From the NCBI GenBank assembly GCA_030428745.1, contig JAUIEG010000023.1, positions 1-12,608 of the forward strand: 12,608 nt of DNA, written 5' to 3'. Position numbers and translations under genes: made by a program. Source of the stretch: Alphaproteobacteria bacterium. GTDB taxonomy: Bacteria; Pseudomonadota; Alphaproteobacteria; Caulobacterales; Parvularculaceae. The notes under the pieces are model-generated. The model did not search any database. It saw only the letters and a program-made list of their open reading frames with translations, and was not told where the DNA came from. Below are positions 1 through 8,071 of this stretch, piece by piece. Position 1 is the first letter of the stretch. Every line of letters begins with the position of its first letter.

Positions 1-356
1 CCCGGATTGGCTTATCTTAGGTCAGCCCACGCTGGATGGTCCGGCGGCGCCATGTTTGCTGGCGTCGAATATGGAGTTCCAATGTCCGGTTTTGCGCGCC
101 AAGCTGACAGTATCTCCGGTTTAAGCAATTCTCTTATGCCACTCGAGGATTTTCCCGTAACCAGCCGGACTTTTCATAATTGTTCGCCTATTTGCCGCTG
201 CCCGTGATCGTTCAACCCAATAATGATCGCTATTGACTGGACTTCCTTCTCGTAAAGAGCGTTGCTGTTCACGCCGCGGACGCTCCCGTTACGCGCCTCC
301 CGCCCGACCGTCTAACGACGCCGGGCTTGTCGCGGTGCAACAACGAGGAGGCGATC
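1..356. other. Gene-free leader before the recombinase module, possible IS remnant
   Basis: I see no convincing gene in this stretch; the short open frames on both strands resemble no family I know. Positions 83-109 start with TGT and end with ACA, and the octamer TCCGGTTT occurs at 84-91 approximately and again near 115-122. This layout is reminiscent of the multiple terminal repeats of IS21-like insertion sequences, but no transposase is in the window, so it is only a suggestion. The part from about 130 to 240 is more AT-rich and is where a promoter for the gene at 357 would be expected. I could not find a well-spaced -35/-10 pair. Confidence 0.3.
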
Positions 357-611
357 ATGGCTGGAAAAGCAAGAGTAGCGAGGAAGAAGGGCGCAAGCGC
401 CGCAGGCAAATCAAAGAAGGAACTTGTTCTGGCGATGCTTCGCCGCAAGAACGGCGCATGCGTCAGTGAGCTGACCAAGGCTACTGGCTGGCAGACGCAT
501 CCGGTTCGGGGGTTTCTGTCAGGAACTGTGCGGAAGAAGCTCGGGCTTGATCTCATCACTGAGCGGCAGGAAAGCGGTGCGCTGCGTTATTTTCTCCGGA
601 GCAGCAAATGA
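357..611 (+). CDS. DUF3489 domain protein, small basic, mobile-element associated
   Basis: This encodes an 84-residue basic protein. Residues 1-25 are rich in Lys, Arg and Ala. The rest reads as the DUF3489 domain: a short helix (ELVLAMLRRKNG), then a helix-turn-helix-like core with the family hallmark ATGWQ...VRGFLSGT, then KKLGL and a final ITER...GALRYFL strand pair. The fold looks like a small winged helix, but its molecular role is not established. I chose the ATG at 357 because GAGGAG at 345-350 sits six bases upstream; an in-frame TTG at 327 would put that ribosome binding site inside the gene. Its stop overlaps the next ATG (ATGA at 608-611), so translation of the two is probably coupled. 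In alphaproteobacteria this family is typically followed by DUF2924 and a large serine recombinase, as here. Confidence 0.85.
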   Translation: MAGKARVARKKGASAAGKSKKELVLAMLRRKNGACVSELTKATGWQTHPVRGFLSGTVRKKLGLDLITERQESGALRYFLRSSK

Positions 612-1066
612 GCCGGCGCGTCGACGGCGGCGCACTTGAGGCGGAGATCGCGCAGCTTGACGATCTTCCCTTTCGCGACCTGCAGCAGCTCTATCATAAA
701 CAGAACAAACAGGCGCCGCCCAAACGCATCGGTCGTACGCTTTTGATCCTCGCCATCGCTTATGAGATCCAGCGCAAAGCCTATGGGCTGCGCGTCGACC
801 GACTGCGCAAACGCGCCCTGGCGACAAGCTCTGGGGTTACGACCCGCGATAAAGCTTCCAAGGCCAAGACCTCGGCGCCGCGCAACTCCATGCAGCCCGG
901 CGGTCGCCTGGTGCGCGAATGGCGGGGCCGGCAATATGGACCGCCCTGCCCTCAAGGCGCTGCTTGCCGAGATCGACGCCGGGCGCATCGATCTTATCGT
1001 CGTCTACAAGGTGGACCGTCTCACCCGATCACTTGCCGACTTCGCCAAACTGGTGAAGCGGTTTGA
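608..1066 (+). pseudogene. DUF2924 protein, 3' end lost by deletion
   Basis: The first hundred or so codons match DUF2924: an N-terminal pair of helices (LEAEIAQLDDLPFRDLQQLY), the basic RIGRTLLILAIAYEIQRKAYG helix, and the RLVREWRGR strand near residues 100-108. Family members continue with a second half containing a GxRYxSLSxIA-type segment and a TRWSGPxFFG-type end, about 150 residues in all. None of that is present. From about position 932 the frame reads through recombinase DNA out of frame and gives an unrelated Arg-rich tail ending at 1066. The start is coupled to the upstream gene by ATGA. The role of DUF2924 is unknown; it regularly sits directly upstream of a large serine recombinase. 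I call it broken, although a short protein with a foreign tail could still be made. Confidence 0.75.
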
Positions 1067-2408
1067 CGCCAATGACGTGTCGTTTGTGTCGGTGACACAG
1101 CAGTTCAACACCTCATCGTCCATGGGCCGCCTGACCCTTAATGTTCTCCTCTCCTTCGCGCAGTTCGAACGGGAGGTCAACGCAGAGCGGATCAGGGACA
1201 AGATCGCCGCTTCCCGGCGCAAAGGGCTATGGACCGGCGGTAACCCGCCGCTGGGCTATGACAATATCGACAAGAGACTGGTGGTGAATGAGGCGGAAGC
1301 AGCGATCGTGCGCAGCATCTATGATCGTTATCTGGAAACTGGCGATGTACGAGCAATCATTGCGTTTGCAAAAGACAAAGGCTGGACCACGAAGCAGCGA
1401 GCCAACGGCAAAGGCGGCAAGCCGCTGTCGCGAGGGCCGCTCTATCACATCCTCGCCAATCCGATTTACGCAGGGCTGATGCGCCAGGGCGAAGACCTCC
1501 ACCCCGGTGAGCATCAGGCAATTGTCACGCGAGACCTCTGGGACAAGGTTCAAGCGAAACGAAAGTCCAACACACAGTGGTCGGGACCCAAAAGAACGCC
1601 AACCAGCCTCCTCGCCGGTAAATTATTCGCCAATGGCGATCGCTTGACGCCAAGCCATGCTTCAAAAGGCGGCAAGCGTTACCGCTATTATATCAGTCAT
1701 GCGAATGCATCACCGGCGAATGGCAAACGACTCACGCTCAAGGCTGATGATATAGAGCGGTCAGTTGTGACGGCGTTAGACCGCTGGATTGAAAACCCGA
1801 AGTCGGCGGCGCTCAATCTCGCAAAAGCCGATGCCCCGCTTGCGGTGTTGCAGCATGTTCAAAATGCTCTCGAAAACCGTTCGGAAGATGCATCGCACGA
1901 ACATCCGGCCTCCGGCATGACGCGCTGGGCGACGGTCATCCGGCGCGTCGAGATCACCGAAGATACGCTCGCTATCTCTTTAGACGTCACTCAGCTTCTT
2001 CAAGAAGCTGATCTACAAGATCATTTTCACCCTACCTGCACCATCACCGAGCGCGCGAGCATTCGCCATTGCGGACGGGAGCGTCGTTTCTTGCTTGGCG
2101 ATATTGAACACAAACACAGCCCGGATCCAGCGATCGAGAGGCTGCTCGCTAGCGCTCATCAATGGCGGAAGGCATGGTTTGACGACCCGAATGCAACGCT
2201 CGCGAACATCGTCCGAGCTGATAATTGTGATCAAAGCACGGTGAGCAAAACCATCCGCCTGGCGTTTCTGGCGCCGGACATTGTCGAAGCCTTGCTTGAT
2301 GGCGCGGCGCCGATCGAAATCAACGCGGAGGCGTTAAAGCGCCTTTCCCGGCTCCCGCCCAGCTGGGCCGAACAACGCAGGCTACTCGGCTTCGATCAAC
2401 AGCAATAA
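936..2408 (+). pseudogene. Large serine recombinase lacking its N-terminal catalytic part
   Basis: What remains is the C-terminal part of the resolvase domain (RPALKALLAEIDAGRID, VVYKVDRLTRSL, then FVSVTQQFNTSSSMGRLTLN and FAQFERE), a Recombinase domain from about residue 105 (GYDNIDKRLVVNEAEA to the LANPIYAGLM segment), a cysteine-free ribbon-like segment (LLAGKLFANGDRLTPSHASK) and a helical C-terminus with a possible helix-turn-helix. Intact relatives begin about 60 residues earlier with a YTRKSS-type motif holding the nucleophilic serine and continue to a GGxxxRPAL segment. Here only the last few residues of that part survive, next to DUF2924 sequence. The open frame runs back to 762, but its translation before about 921 is DUF2924 DNA read in the wrong frame. 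The ATG at 936 is the first in-frame start inside genuine recombinase sequence, and it has only a weak ribosome binding site. Without the serine it cannot cut DNA. Confidence 0.85.
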
Positions 2409-2665
2409 GTCAACTTGGAGTTTCTGGCCTGCGCATAGTGCGTGGCGTGGCTTCGCGAATATCACGCTCGCAACCTCCATCACAGCATCAACCATCAACG
2501 ATGCTTCAAAGGCCTTTCAGTTGGTCGCCGCAAACCGGCTTTGGAGACTTTCGCCAAATATCCCTCCTGCGCTCAATGAAGAGACGATTTGGAGATGAAG
2601 GCGACTTAGGTATTCCCGCAGAACGGCGGGCCCTTGGGCAGTAATCCGTTGGTCGTCGTGAAATG

Positions 2666-2695
2666 CAGGACTGAATGGTGGGCTGCGCAGTCCTG
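2666..2695. repeat. Inverted repeat, 8-bp arms, 14-base spacer
   Basis: CAGGACTG at 2666-2673 is the exact reverse complement of CAGTCCTG at 2688-2695. There is no T-run on either side, so it is not an obvious intrinsic terminator. It lies just before the CAGGGAA repeat cluster and could be a protein-binding site or chance. Confidence 0.45.
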
Positions 2696-2716
2696 AGCGA
2701 ACCTGCTTTTGCGCGC

Positions 2717-2891
2717 GAATTCCCTGCTTTCAGGGAATTTTCAGGGAAATTCTGCGTTTCAAGCGCGATATCAGCAAATCCAGCCGTAAATCGTTCCGTA
2801 GTTTCAGCATGATACGGGCGAATTCCCTAGTCGGCGGAACAGGGAAATTTATCAGTCGAACAGCGAAGGGAATTCTCAAAACAGGGAACTT
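2717..2891. repeat. Cluster of CAGGGAA(A/T)TT-type short repeats in both orientations
   Basis: Seven copies of a roughly 10-base unit occur within 175 bases. Forward copies are CAGGGAATTT at 2731, CAGGGAAATT at 2742, CAGGGAAATT at 2840, AAGGGAATTC at 2866 and CAGGGAACTT at 2882. Reverse copies are GAATTCCCTG at 2717 and GAATTCCCTA at 2820. The first reverse/forward pair forms a perfect 9-bp hairpin (2718-2726 with 2731-2739, loop CTTT) followed by four T residues on the plus strand, so it might weakly terminate transcription from the recombinase side. I recall similar repeats near recombinase-bearing islands in alphaproteobacteria, but their function is not known to me. Confidence 0.7.
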
Positions 2892-2970
2892 GGAGCAAGA
2901 TGTCATGGAGTTCGCCAATACAGGATTGGACAAGCCTGAGACTAACCGGCCCATGCAGGACACCGAAACT

Positions 2971-4211
2971 TCAGACGAGTTCTTTCAGATTGACGCTCAC
3001 ATCGGCAAGCTGAGCCGGGTCTAGCGGCGTTTCCGCCATAATCAGCTTCTTGCCCATGGCGAACGAGATAGCGTCATTGACGGCGTCGACAGCGATCGCC
3101 TTCCCGTCTTTCAGATACCAGACCGCAAATTTCTTCTGCTCGGGCGATCCGCGAATGACCAGTTCGTCATAGCCTTCCATCAGCCCGGCCGTCTGAAGCT
3201 TCACGTCATACTGATCCGACCAGAACCAGGGGAGCGCATCATAAATCTCGGCGCCGCCCGCCATATTCGCCGCTGCAACTTTGGCCTGTTCCATGGCGTT
3301 CGGCACGGATTCGAGTCGCAAACGCCGCCCATAACGCGGCGACGGGAAATTGGTGCAGTCGCCCGCGGCCCAGATATTTTCATCGCTTGTACGCGCATGC
3401 TCGTCGACGACTATGCCATTGGCGATTTCAAGTCCCGCTTCCGCGGCGATCTCCACTTCCGGCGCGGCGCCGATGCCGACCAATGCGGCGGCGCAATCGA
3501 TCGTTTCGCCGTCGGCGAGTTCCACTTTTTTCAGCTTGCCGTCCTCGCCGATAAAGCTTTTCAGCGTCGCTCCAAGACGCAGATCAACGCCGGCGTCGCG
3601 ATGCGTTTTTTGATAAAATTCCGACAACGGTTCGCTCGCGACCCGCGACAGCACGCGGTCAGCCATTTCAAGAACCGTAACGTCGCGGCCCGCCTGCCGC
3701 GCGACCGCCGCCACCTCAAGACCAATATAACCGGCGCCGACAATCACGACGCATCCTTCGCAGGTGAGGATCGCCCGCAAGGCGTCCGAGTCCGAAAGCG
3801 TGCGTAGATAGTAGATGCCGTTGAGATCGGCGCAGGCGCATGGAGATGACGCGGCGGCGCCCCAGTGGCGAGCAAGAGCCTGTCGTTAGAAATCGCCTCT
3901 TCTTTTTCAGTGACCACCTTCTGGCCGGCGCGATCAATATGGCGCGCCCTCTCGCCGAGGCGCAGGGTGATATCCTGCTTTTCGTAAAAAGCGGCCGGCC
4001 GGAGATAAAGCCGCTCTTGTGTAAGCTCGCCTTTAAGATAGGCCTTCGACAAGGGCGGACGCTGATAAGGCGGCGCCGTCTCCGCGCCCAACATGATGAT
4101 TTCGCCCTTAAAGCCCGCCTGGCGAAGAGAGATCGCCCCTTGCGCGCCCGCCTCGCCGGCGCCGACAATAACCGCCCTGTTTGCCAAGCCTGCGCCGCCG
4201 CTAGCCGCCAT
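2971..4211 (-). pseudogene. BphA4-type FAD/NADH ferredoxin reductase, single-base frameshift
   Basis: This is a two-dinucleotide-fold flavoprotein that passes electrons from NADH to a ferredoxin or rubredoxin. The N-terminal frame (from ATG 4211, with GAGGAG upstream) shows the FAD site GAGEAGAQGA at residues 17-26, the family motif PYQRPPLSKAYL and LLLATGA. The second frame (ending at 2971) shows the NADH site GAGYIGLE followed by VLE (the acidic residue favours NADH), the FAD motif WAAGDC, and a Reductase_C-like end with WFWSDQYDVKLQTAG. The frames join near 3833. Restoring one C on the plus strand there (a G in the gene) gives HAPGADLNGIYYLRTLSDSD, a normal family sequence, and a 413-residue protein of usual length. 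Everything else looks intact, so this is either a recent mutation or a sequencing indel. It is the likely electron donor for the Rieske oxygenase upstream. A 119-base gap separates it from the ETF alpha gene. Confidence 0.85.
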
Positions 4212-4330
4212 AATCCCCTCTCCTCACTAAACCTTTTGCTGCTGGCTCTCGTCCAAAATTGACTCGACTCCTTTGAATGCAGCCGCATGAGGGTAGTAAA
4301 AAGGCTGTATCAAATGGGTCGGGTCACGGT

Positions 4331-5263
4331 TTAACATAGTGCGTCATTGAGCTCCGGCAACGCTTCGAAGAGGTCAGCGACAAGGCCGTAATCGGCGACG
4401 TGGAAGATCGGCGCCTCTTCGTCCGAATTGATCGCCACAATGACTTTTGAATCTTTCATCCCCGCTAGGTGCTGGATCGCGCCGGAAATCCCGACTGCAA
4501 TATACAGCTCCGGCGCTACGACCTTGCCAGTCTGACCGACCTGATAATCATTCGGCACATAGCCCGCATCCACCGCGGCACGACTGGCGCCGACAGCTGC
4601 GCCGAGCTTATCGGCAAGCGGGAAGATGAGTTCCATGAAATTCTCAGATGAACCCAGCGAGCGCCCGCCGGAGATGACTATCTTCGCGCCTGTCAGTTCC
4701 GGACGCTCGGAATTTGTCAACTCTTCGCCGACAAAGCACGAAAGTTCCGGATTTCCCCTGGCGTCAATCGCTTCAGTCGGCGCGGATCCGCCCAACTGTG
4801 CCGCATCAAAGGATGACACACGCACGGTGATTACTTTCACCCGGTCATTCGATTTCACCGTCTGCATCGCGTTCCCCGCATAAGTCGGACGCACAAAGGT
4901 GTCCGCCGCCAGGATTTCAGTGACTTCCGACACCTGCATGACATCCAGCAACGCGGCGACTCGGGGCAACACGTTCTTGCCCACACTCGTCGCGGATTTA
5001 ACGATTGCGGCATAGTCGCCGGCAAGCGCGACAATGAGATCCGCAAGCGGCTCGGCCAGATTGTTGTCGTAGACGCCGTCATCGACGCGCAGCACCTTGC
5101 GCACGCCGACAATGTCGCTCGCCGACGCCGCCGCAGCGTCAACTCCTTCGCCTGCGATCAATATGTCCACATCCGCATCAATTGCCTTGGCGGCGGTGAC
5201 TGATTTCAATGTCGCACCATCGAGGGCGCCGCCCCGAACGTCTCCAATAACAAGAACAGCCAT
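4331..5263 (-). CDS. etfA: Electron transfer flavoprotein, alpha subunit
   Basis: This is the FAD-binding subunit of the heterodimeric ETF, a soluble cytoplasmic carrier that takes electrons from flavin dehydrogenases and hands them to ETF:quinone oxidoreductase. The 310 residues are the usual length. The N-terminal domain starts AVLVIGDVRGG; the C-terminal FAD domain has SGGRSLGSSENF at about 198-209, GASRAAVDAGYVPNDYQVGQTGK at about 225-247, and VGISGAIQHLAGMKDS at 257-272, all as in the family. I chose the ATG at 5263 over one seven codons upstream because it follows the etfB stop by a single base (TAAcATG), a coupled arrangement. In this setting it probably serves an amine-oxidising dehydrogenase such as a dimethylglycine- or sarcosine-type enzyme outside the window, but it could be the cell's general ETF for fatty-acid oxidation. 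Confidence 0.96.
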   Translation of the reverse strand: MAVLVIGDVRGGALDGATLKSVTAAKAIDADVDILIAGEGVDAAAASASDIVGVRKVLRVDDGVYDNNLAEPLADLIVALAGDYAAIVKSATSVGKNVLPRVAALLDVMQVSEVTEILAADTFVRPTYAGNAMQTVKSNDRVKVITVRVSSFDAAQLGGSAPTEAIDARGNPELSCFVGEELTNSERPELTGAKIVISGGRSLGSSENFMELIFPLADKLGAAVGASRAAVDAGYVPNDYQVGQTGKVVAPELYIAVGISGAIQHLAGMKDSKVIVAINSDEEAPIFHVADYGLVADLFEALPELNDALC

Positions 5264-5264
5264 G

Positions 5265-6014
5265 TTAGAGCACCCCCACTTCATTTTTCAGTTTGCCAAT
5301 GAGGTCCGCGACCGTGTCGACTTTCACCCCGGCCTGGCGCGTCGGCGGTTCGGTCACTTTCAAAATCTCGAGCCGCGGCGCAATATCGACGCCGTAAGCG
5401 TCGACCGCTTTAATCTCGAGCGGCTTTTTCTTCGCCTTCATGATGTTCGGCAAGGTCGCGTAACGCGGCTCGTTCAATCTGAGATCGGTGGTCACGATCG
5501 CCGGCAGCTTCAAGGCGATTGTCTGCAGACCGCCATCGATCTCGCGCGTGACCTTCAAGGCGTCGCCGTCCTTTTCGAGTTTTGAGGCGAAGGTTCCCTG
5601 CCCCCAGCCCAACAGCGCCGCCAGCATCTGGCCAGTCTGGTTTGAATCGTCGTCAATCGCCTGTTTGCCGAGAATGACCAGGTCCGGTTTTTCTTCTTCG
5701 ACAACCGCTTTCAGGAGTTTCGCGACGGCGAGCGGCTCAACCATTTCATCCGTTTTGATGAGGAGTCCGCGATCTGCACCCATCGCAAGAGACTGGCGAA
5801 TCTGGTCCTGCGCTTTTTCCGGACCGATAGAGACGACGACGACTTCCGTCGCTATACCGACTTCCTTCAATCGGATCGCTTCTTCCGTCGCGATCTCGTC
5901 AAAGGGGTTCATCGACATTTTGACATTGGCGAGGTCAACGCCGGTTTCATCGGACCTCACGCGCACTTTCACATTGTAATCGATCACGCGCTTGACCGGC
6001 ACGAGAATTTTCAT
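5265..6014 (-). CDS. etfB: Electron transfer flavoprotein, beta subunit
   Basis: This is the AMP-binding partner of the ETF alpha subunit. The 249 residues equal the usual length. MKILVPVKRVIDYNVKVRV opens the protein, VKMSMNPFDEIATEEAIRLKE follows at about 31-51, and ILGKQAIDDDSNQTGQM at 114-130 forms the AMP-binding region. LRLNEPRYATLPNIMKAKKK at 178-197 is the signature that includes the dehydrogenase recognition loop. I chose the ATG at 6014 because AAGGGGA lies seven to eight bases upstream; the frame stays open further upstream to 6071, but that extension is not family-like. FolD lies 78 bases upstream in the same direction, and etfA follows after one base. Confidence 0.96.
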   Translation of the reverse strand: MKILVPVKRVIDYNVKVRVRSDETGVDLANVKMSMNPFDEIATEEAIRLKEVGIATEVVVVSIGPEKAQDQIRQSLAMGADRGLLIKTDEMVEPLAVAKLLKAVVEEEKPDLVILGKQAIDDDSNQTGQMLAALLGWGQGTFASKLEKDGDALKVTREIDGGLQTIALKLPAIVTTDLRLNEPRYATLPNIMKAKKKPLEIKAVDAYGVDIAPRLEILKVTEPPTRQAGVKVDTVADLIGKLKNEVGVL

Positions 6015-6092
6015 GATGTCCCCTTTTTCACTGGATGCCTGTTTATCGCCGAACCCTTTGCGGGCGCGCATTCTGAAACCGTCAGCATTGGC

Positions 6093-7010
6093 TTAACGCC
6101 CGCTTGCATAAAAAGCCTCATCGCCCGACGCCGCATTGCCTGCCCGGTTCACCAAAGCCCCCTGGCTGCGCAGGGCGGACAGATAGGTGTTTTCCAGCAG
6201 CATGGTCACTGTCATCGGCCCCACTCCGCCCGGAACCGGCGTAATGTAAGATGCCTTTTTAACGAGCGCTTCGAAATCAACATCCCCGACCAGCCGACCG
6301 TCCGCCATGCGGTTGATGCCGACATCAATCACAACGGCCCCGGTCTTGACCATTTGGGGCAGGATAAGATTGGGTACGCCCGCGGCGACAACCAGAATGT
6401 CCGCGAGAATCGTAAACTGCGCCAAGTCGCGTGTCTTGGCGTGACAAATCGCGACCGTCGCATCGCGCGTCATGAGCATATGGGCCATTGGCTTGCCGAC
6501 GATATTGCTGGCGCCGACAATCACTACATTCTGGCCATCAACCGATATGCCCACACTTTCCAGCAGTTTCACAACGCCATAAGGCGTGCATGGCGAAAAA
6601 ATAGCATCGCCAAGAACAAGGCCGCCGACATTATAGAGATGAAATCCGTCGACATCCTTTTCGACGGAAATCGCCTCCAGCACCGGGCGGGATTGAATCC
6701 ACGGTGGCAAGGGAAGCTGAACAAGAATGCCGTGAACAGATGGATCCTCGTTCAACGCCTTGATGATCGCGATGATGGAGTCCTGCTCTACATCCGCATC
6801 CAGCCTATGCAGCACCGAGCGGATCCCGACCGCCTTGCACGCGCGCGTTTTATTCGCGACATAGACCCGTGACGCCGGATCGTCGCCCACGAGCACAACC
6901 GCTAGCCCCGGCGTGACGCCAGACGCCGCCTCCAGACTTTCGACCCGCCGGGAAAGGTCGCGACGAATGTCCATAGCCAATTGCGCGCCATCAATAATTT
7001 TTGCAGACAT
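6093..7010 (-). CDS. folD: Bifunctional methylene-THF dehydrogenase / methenyl-THF cyclohydrolase
   Basis: FolD oxidises 5,10-methylene-THF with NADP+ and hydrolyses the methenyl form to 10-formyl-THF in the cytoplasm. The 305 residues include SRVYVANKTRACKAVGI with Tyr50 and the catalytic Lys54, VQLPLP with Gln98, KDVDGFH with Asp121, PCTPYGVV at 140-147, the nucleotide loop VGASNIVGKPMA (the Ala form also seen in E. coli FolD rather than the commoner Arg form), and PVPGGVGPMT at 258-267. The tail of about 25 residues after SALRSQG is longer than in many relatives. The start at 7010 lies 14 bases after the purU stop, so the two are probably cotranscribed. With purU it forms a route from methyl-derived one-carbon units to formate, as in other methylamine and betaine clusters. 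It may not be the only folD in the genome. Confidence 0.96.
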   Translation of the reverse strand: MSAKIIDGAQLAMDIRRDLSRRVESLEAASGVTPGLAVVLVGDDPASRVYVANKTRACKAVGIRSVLHRLDADVEQDSIIAIIKALNEDPSVHGILVQLPLPPWIQSRPVLEAISVEKDVDGFHLYNVGGLVLGDAIFSPCTPYGVVKLLESVGISVDGQNVVIVGASNIVGKPMAHMLMTRDATVAICHAKTRDLAQFTILADILVVAAGVPNLILPQMVKTGAVVIDVGINRMADGRLVGDVDFEALVKKASYITPVPGGVGPMTVTMLLENTYLSALRSQGALVNRAGNAASGDEAFYASGR

Positions 7011-7024
7011 CGGTTCGTCCAGCG

Positions 7025-7879
7025 CTATTTGAAGACGATCGTCTTGTTCTTGTTCAGGATGACGCGTCTTTCCGCATGCCATTTAACTGCCCTGGAAAGC
7101 ACCCGCGCTTCAATCGTGCTGCCGATCTCGACGAGTTGGTCGGCGGTCATGGAGTGATCGACGCGCTCGACATCCTGCTCGATAACCGGCCCTTCGTCCA
7201 AATCGGAGGTCACGTAATGCGCGGTCGCGCCAATCAGCTTGACGCCGCGCCGATGTGCCTGATGATAGGGCTTGGCGCCTTTAAAACTCGGCAAGAAAGA
7301 ATGGTGGATATTGATGCAACGGCCGGAGAGCTTGGCCGCGAGCCCATCCGACAGAATCTGCATATAGCGCGCCAGAATCACGAGATCGGCGTTATAGCTC
7401 TCAATCTTCTGATAAAAGCTTGCTTCGCTTTCAAGTTTCGTCTGCTTCGAAACCAGAATGCAATGATAGGGAATTCCATACCACTCGGCGAGTTCACGCA
7501 TCGCTTCATGGTTTGAGATGATCGCCTTGATATCGATTGGCAGCGATCCGTTTTTCCAGCGATGCAAAAGGTCGTTCAGGCAGTGACCGAATTTTGATAC
7601 GGCGATCACCGTAGCCGGCCGCGCATCGGCGCGCGACAATGTCCACTGCATGCCGAAGCGCTCTGCAATGTCGAGAAACCCCGCTTCAAACGCATCACTG
7701 TCGAAGTCGTTTTCGCAATCCGGCCGGAAAACAACGCGGGAAAAGAAGCGCCCGATCTCAGGATCGCTATAGGCCGTGCTTTCTTCAATGAAGCCGTTGC
7801 GCTCATAGAGATAGGTGGAAACCGCTGACTGAATGCCCGGAACATCCGGGCAGGAATAGACTAAAATCCAGGAGTTCAT
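7025..7879 (-). CDS. purU: 10-formyltetrahydrofolate deformylase
   Basis: PurU hydrolyses 10-formyl-THF to THF and formate, which frees folate when one-carbon units pile up. The 284 residues have an N-terminal ACT-type domain (about 1-80, with CPDVPGIQSAVSTYL) and a C-terminal formyltransferase fold. The catalytic set is visible: Asn190 and His192 in INIHHSFLPSF and Asp228 in TSDLDEGP. FKGAKPYHQAHRRGVKLIGATAHYV is the usual substrate-site stretch. The ATG at 7879 follows AAGGG with about five bases between. The gene sits directly upstream of folD. Beside an oxygenase and amine-oxidising flavoproteins it most likely disposes of formaldehyde-derived carbon rather than serving purine synthesis. 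A 246-base gap separates it from the Rieske gene. Confidence 0.96.
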   Translation of the reverse strand: MNSWILVYSCPDVPGIQSAVSTYLYERNGFIEESTAYSDPEIGRFFSRVVFRPDCENDFDSDAFEAGFLDIAERFGMQWTLSRADARPATVIAVSKFGHCLNDLLHRWKNGSLPIDIKAIISNHEAMRELAEWYGIPYHCILVSKQTKLESEASFYQKIESYNADLVILARYMQILSDGLAAKLSGRCINIHHSFLPSFKGAKPYHQAHRRGVKLIGATAHYVTSDLDEGPVIEQDVERVDHSMTADQLVEIGSTIEARVLSRAVKWHAERRVILNKNKTIVFK

Positions 7880-8051
7880 CTTGACCCTTAAGCCCCTTCA
7901 AACATTCCGCGCCTGGCGATACGGGCCCTTACGCCGGACCGCCCCGCCAGTTCCGTTGCGCCAGTTCTCAAACGAAGCGCGATCACCCAAACCTTGCGAC
8001 GGCCTCATGCGGTTGACCTCGCGCGGCGAAACGCAGGTCAAGCTCACCCCT

Positions 8052-8071
8052 TCCGCGCCGTCAGGCGCGGA
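8052..8071. repeat. Perfect 8-bp hairpin between the Rieske gene and purU
   Basis: TCCGCGCC (8052-8059) and GGCGCGGA (8064-8071) pair exactly around a four-base loop. It lies about 55 bases past the Rieske stop. Neither strand has a following T-run, so it is not a standard intrinsic terminator. It could be an RNA-stabilising stem that separates the expression of the oxygenase from the one-carbon genes. The rest of the gap (7880-8125) shows no recognisable gene. Confidence 0.5.

Larger units (their letters stand above)
2409..2970. other. Gene-free stretch at the end of the mobile element
   Basis: No recognisable gene lies between the recombinase stop and the end of the convergent reductase gene. 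The small open frame at 2438-2644 and others here have no family features. The stretch holds an 8-bp inverted repeat (2666-2695) and a cluster of CAGGGAA-type repeats (2717-2891). I infer it is the terminal region of the integrated element, with a junction to the catabolic cluster somewhere between about 2891 and 2971. Confidence 0.5.

Noticed and set aside
327..356. A TTG start that would add ten residues to the DUF3489 protein
   Set aside because: The GAGGAG ribosome binding site at 345-350 lies inside this extension and is correctly placed for the ATG at 357.
762..935. A 5' extension of the recombinase frame
   Set aside because: Its translation resembles no recombinase N-terminus; the same DNA encodes clear DUF2924 sequence in another frame.
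2438..2644. A 68-residue plus-strand open frame after the recombinase
   Set aside because: No ribosome binding site or family pattern is visible, and the composition looks non-coding.
2717..2891. The repeats as a CRISPR array
   Set aside because: Units are only about ten bases, occur in both orientations and are irregularly spaced, and there are no cas genes nearby.
2809..3024. A 71-residue plus-strand open frame over the repeat cluster
   Set aside because: It is built from the CAGGGAA repeats and then runs antisense into the reductase gene, so it is unlikely to be a real protein.
6093..7010. The Ala in the FolD nucleotide loop (GASNIVG instead of GRSNIVG) as an unusual change
   Set aside because: E. 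coli FolD has the same form, so it is a normal variant.
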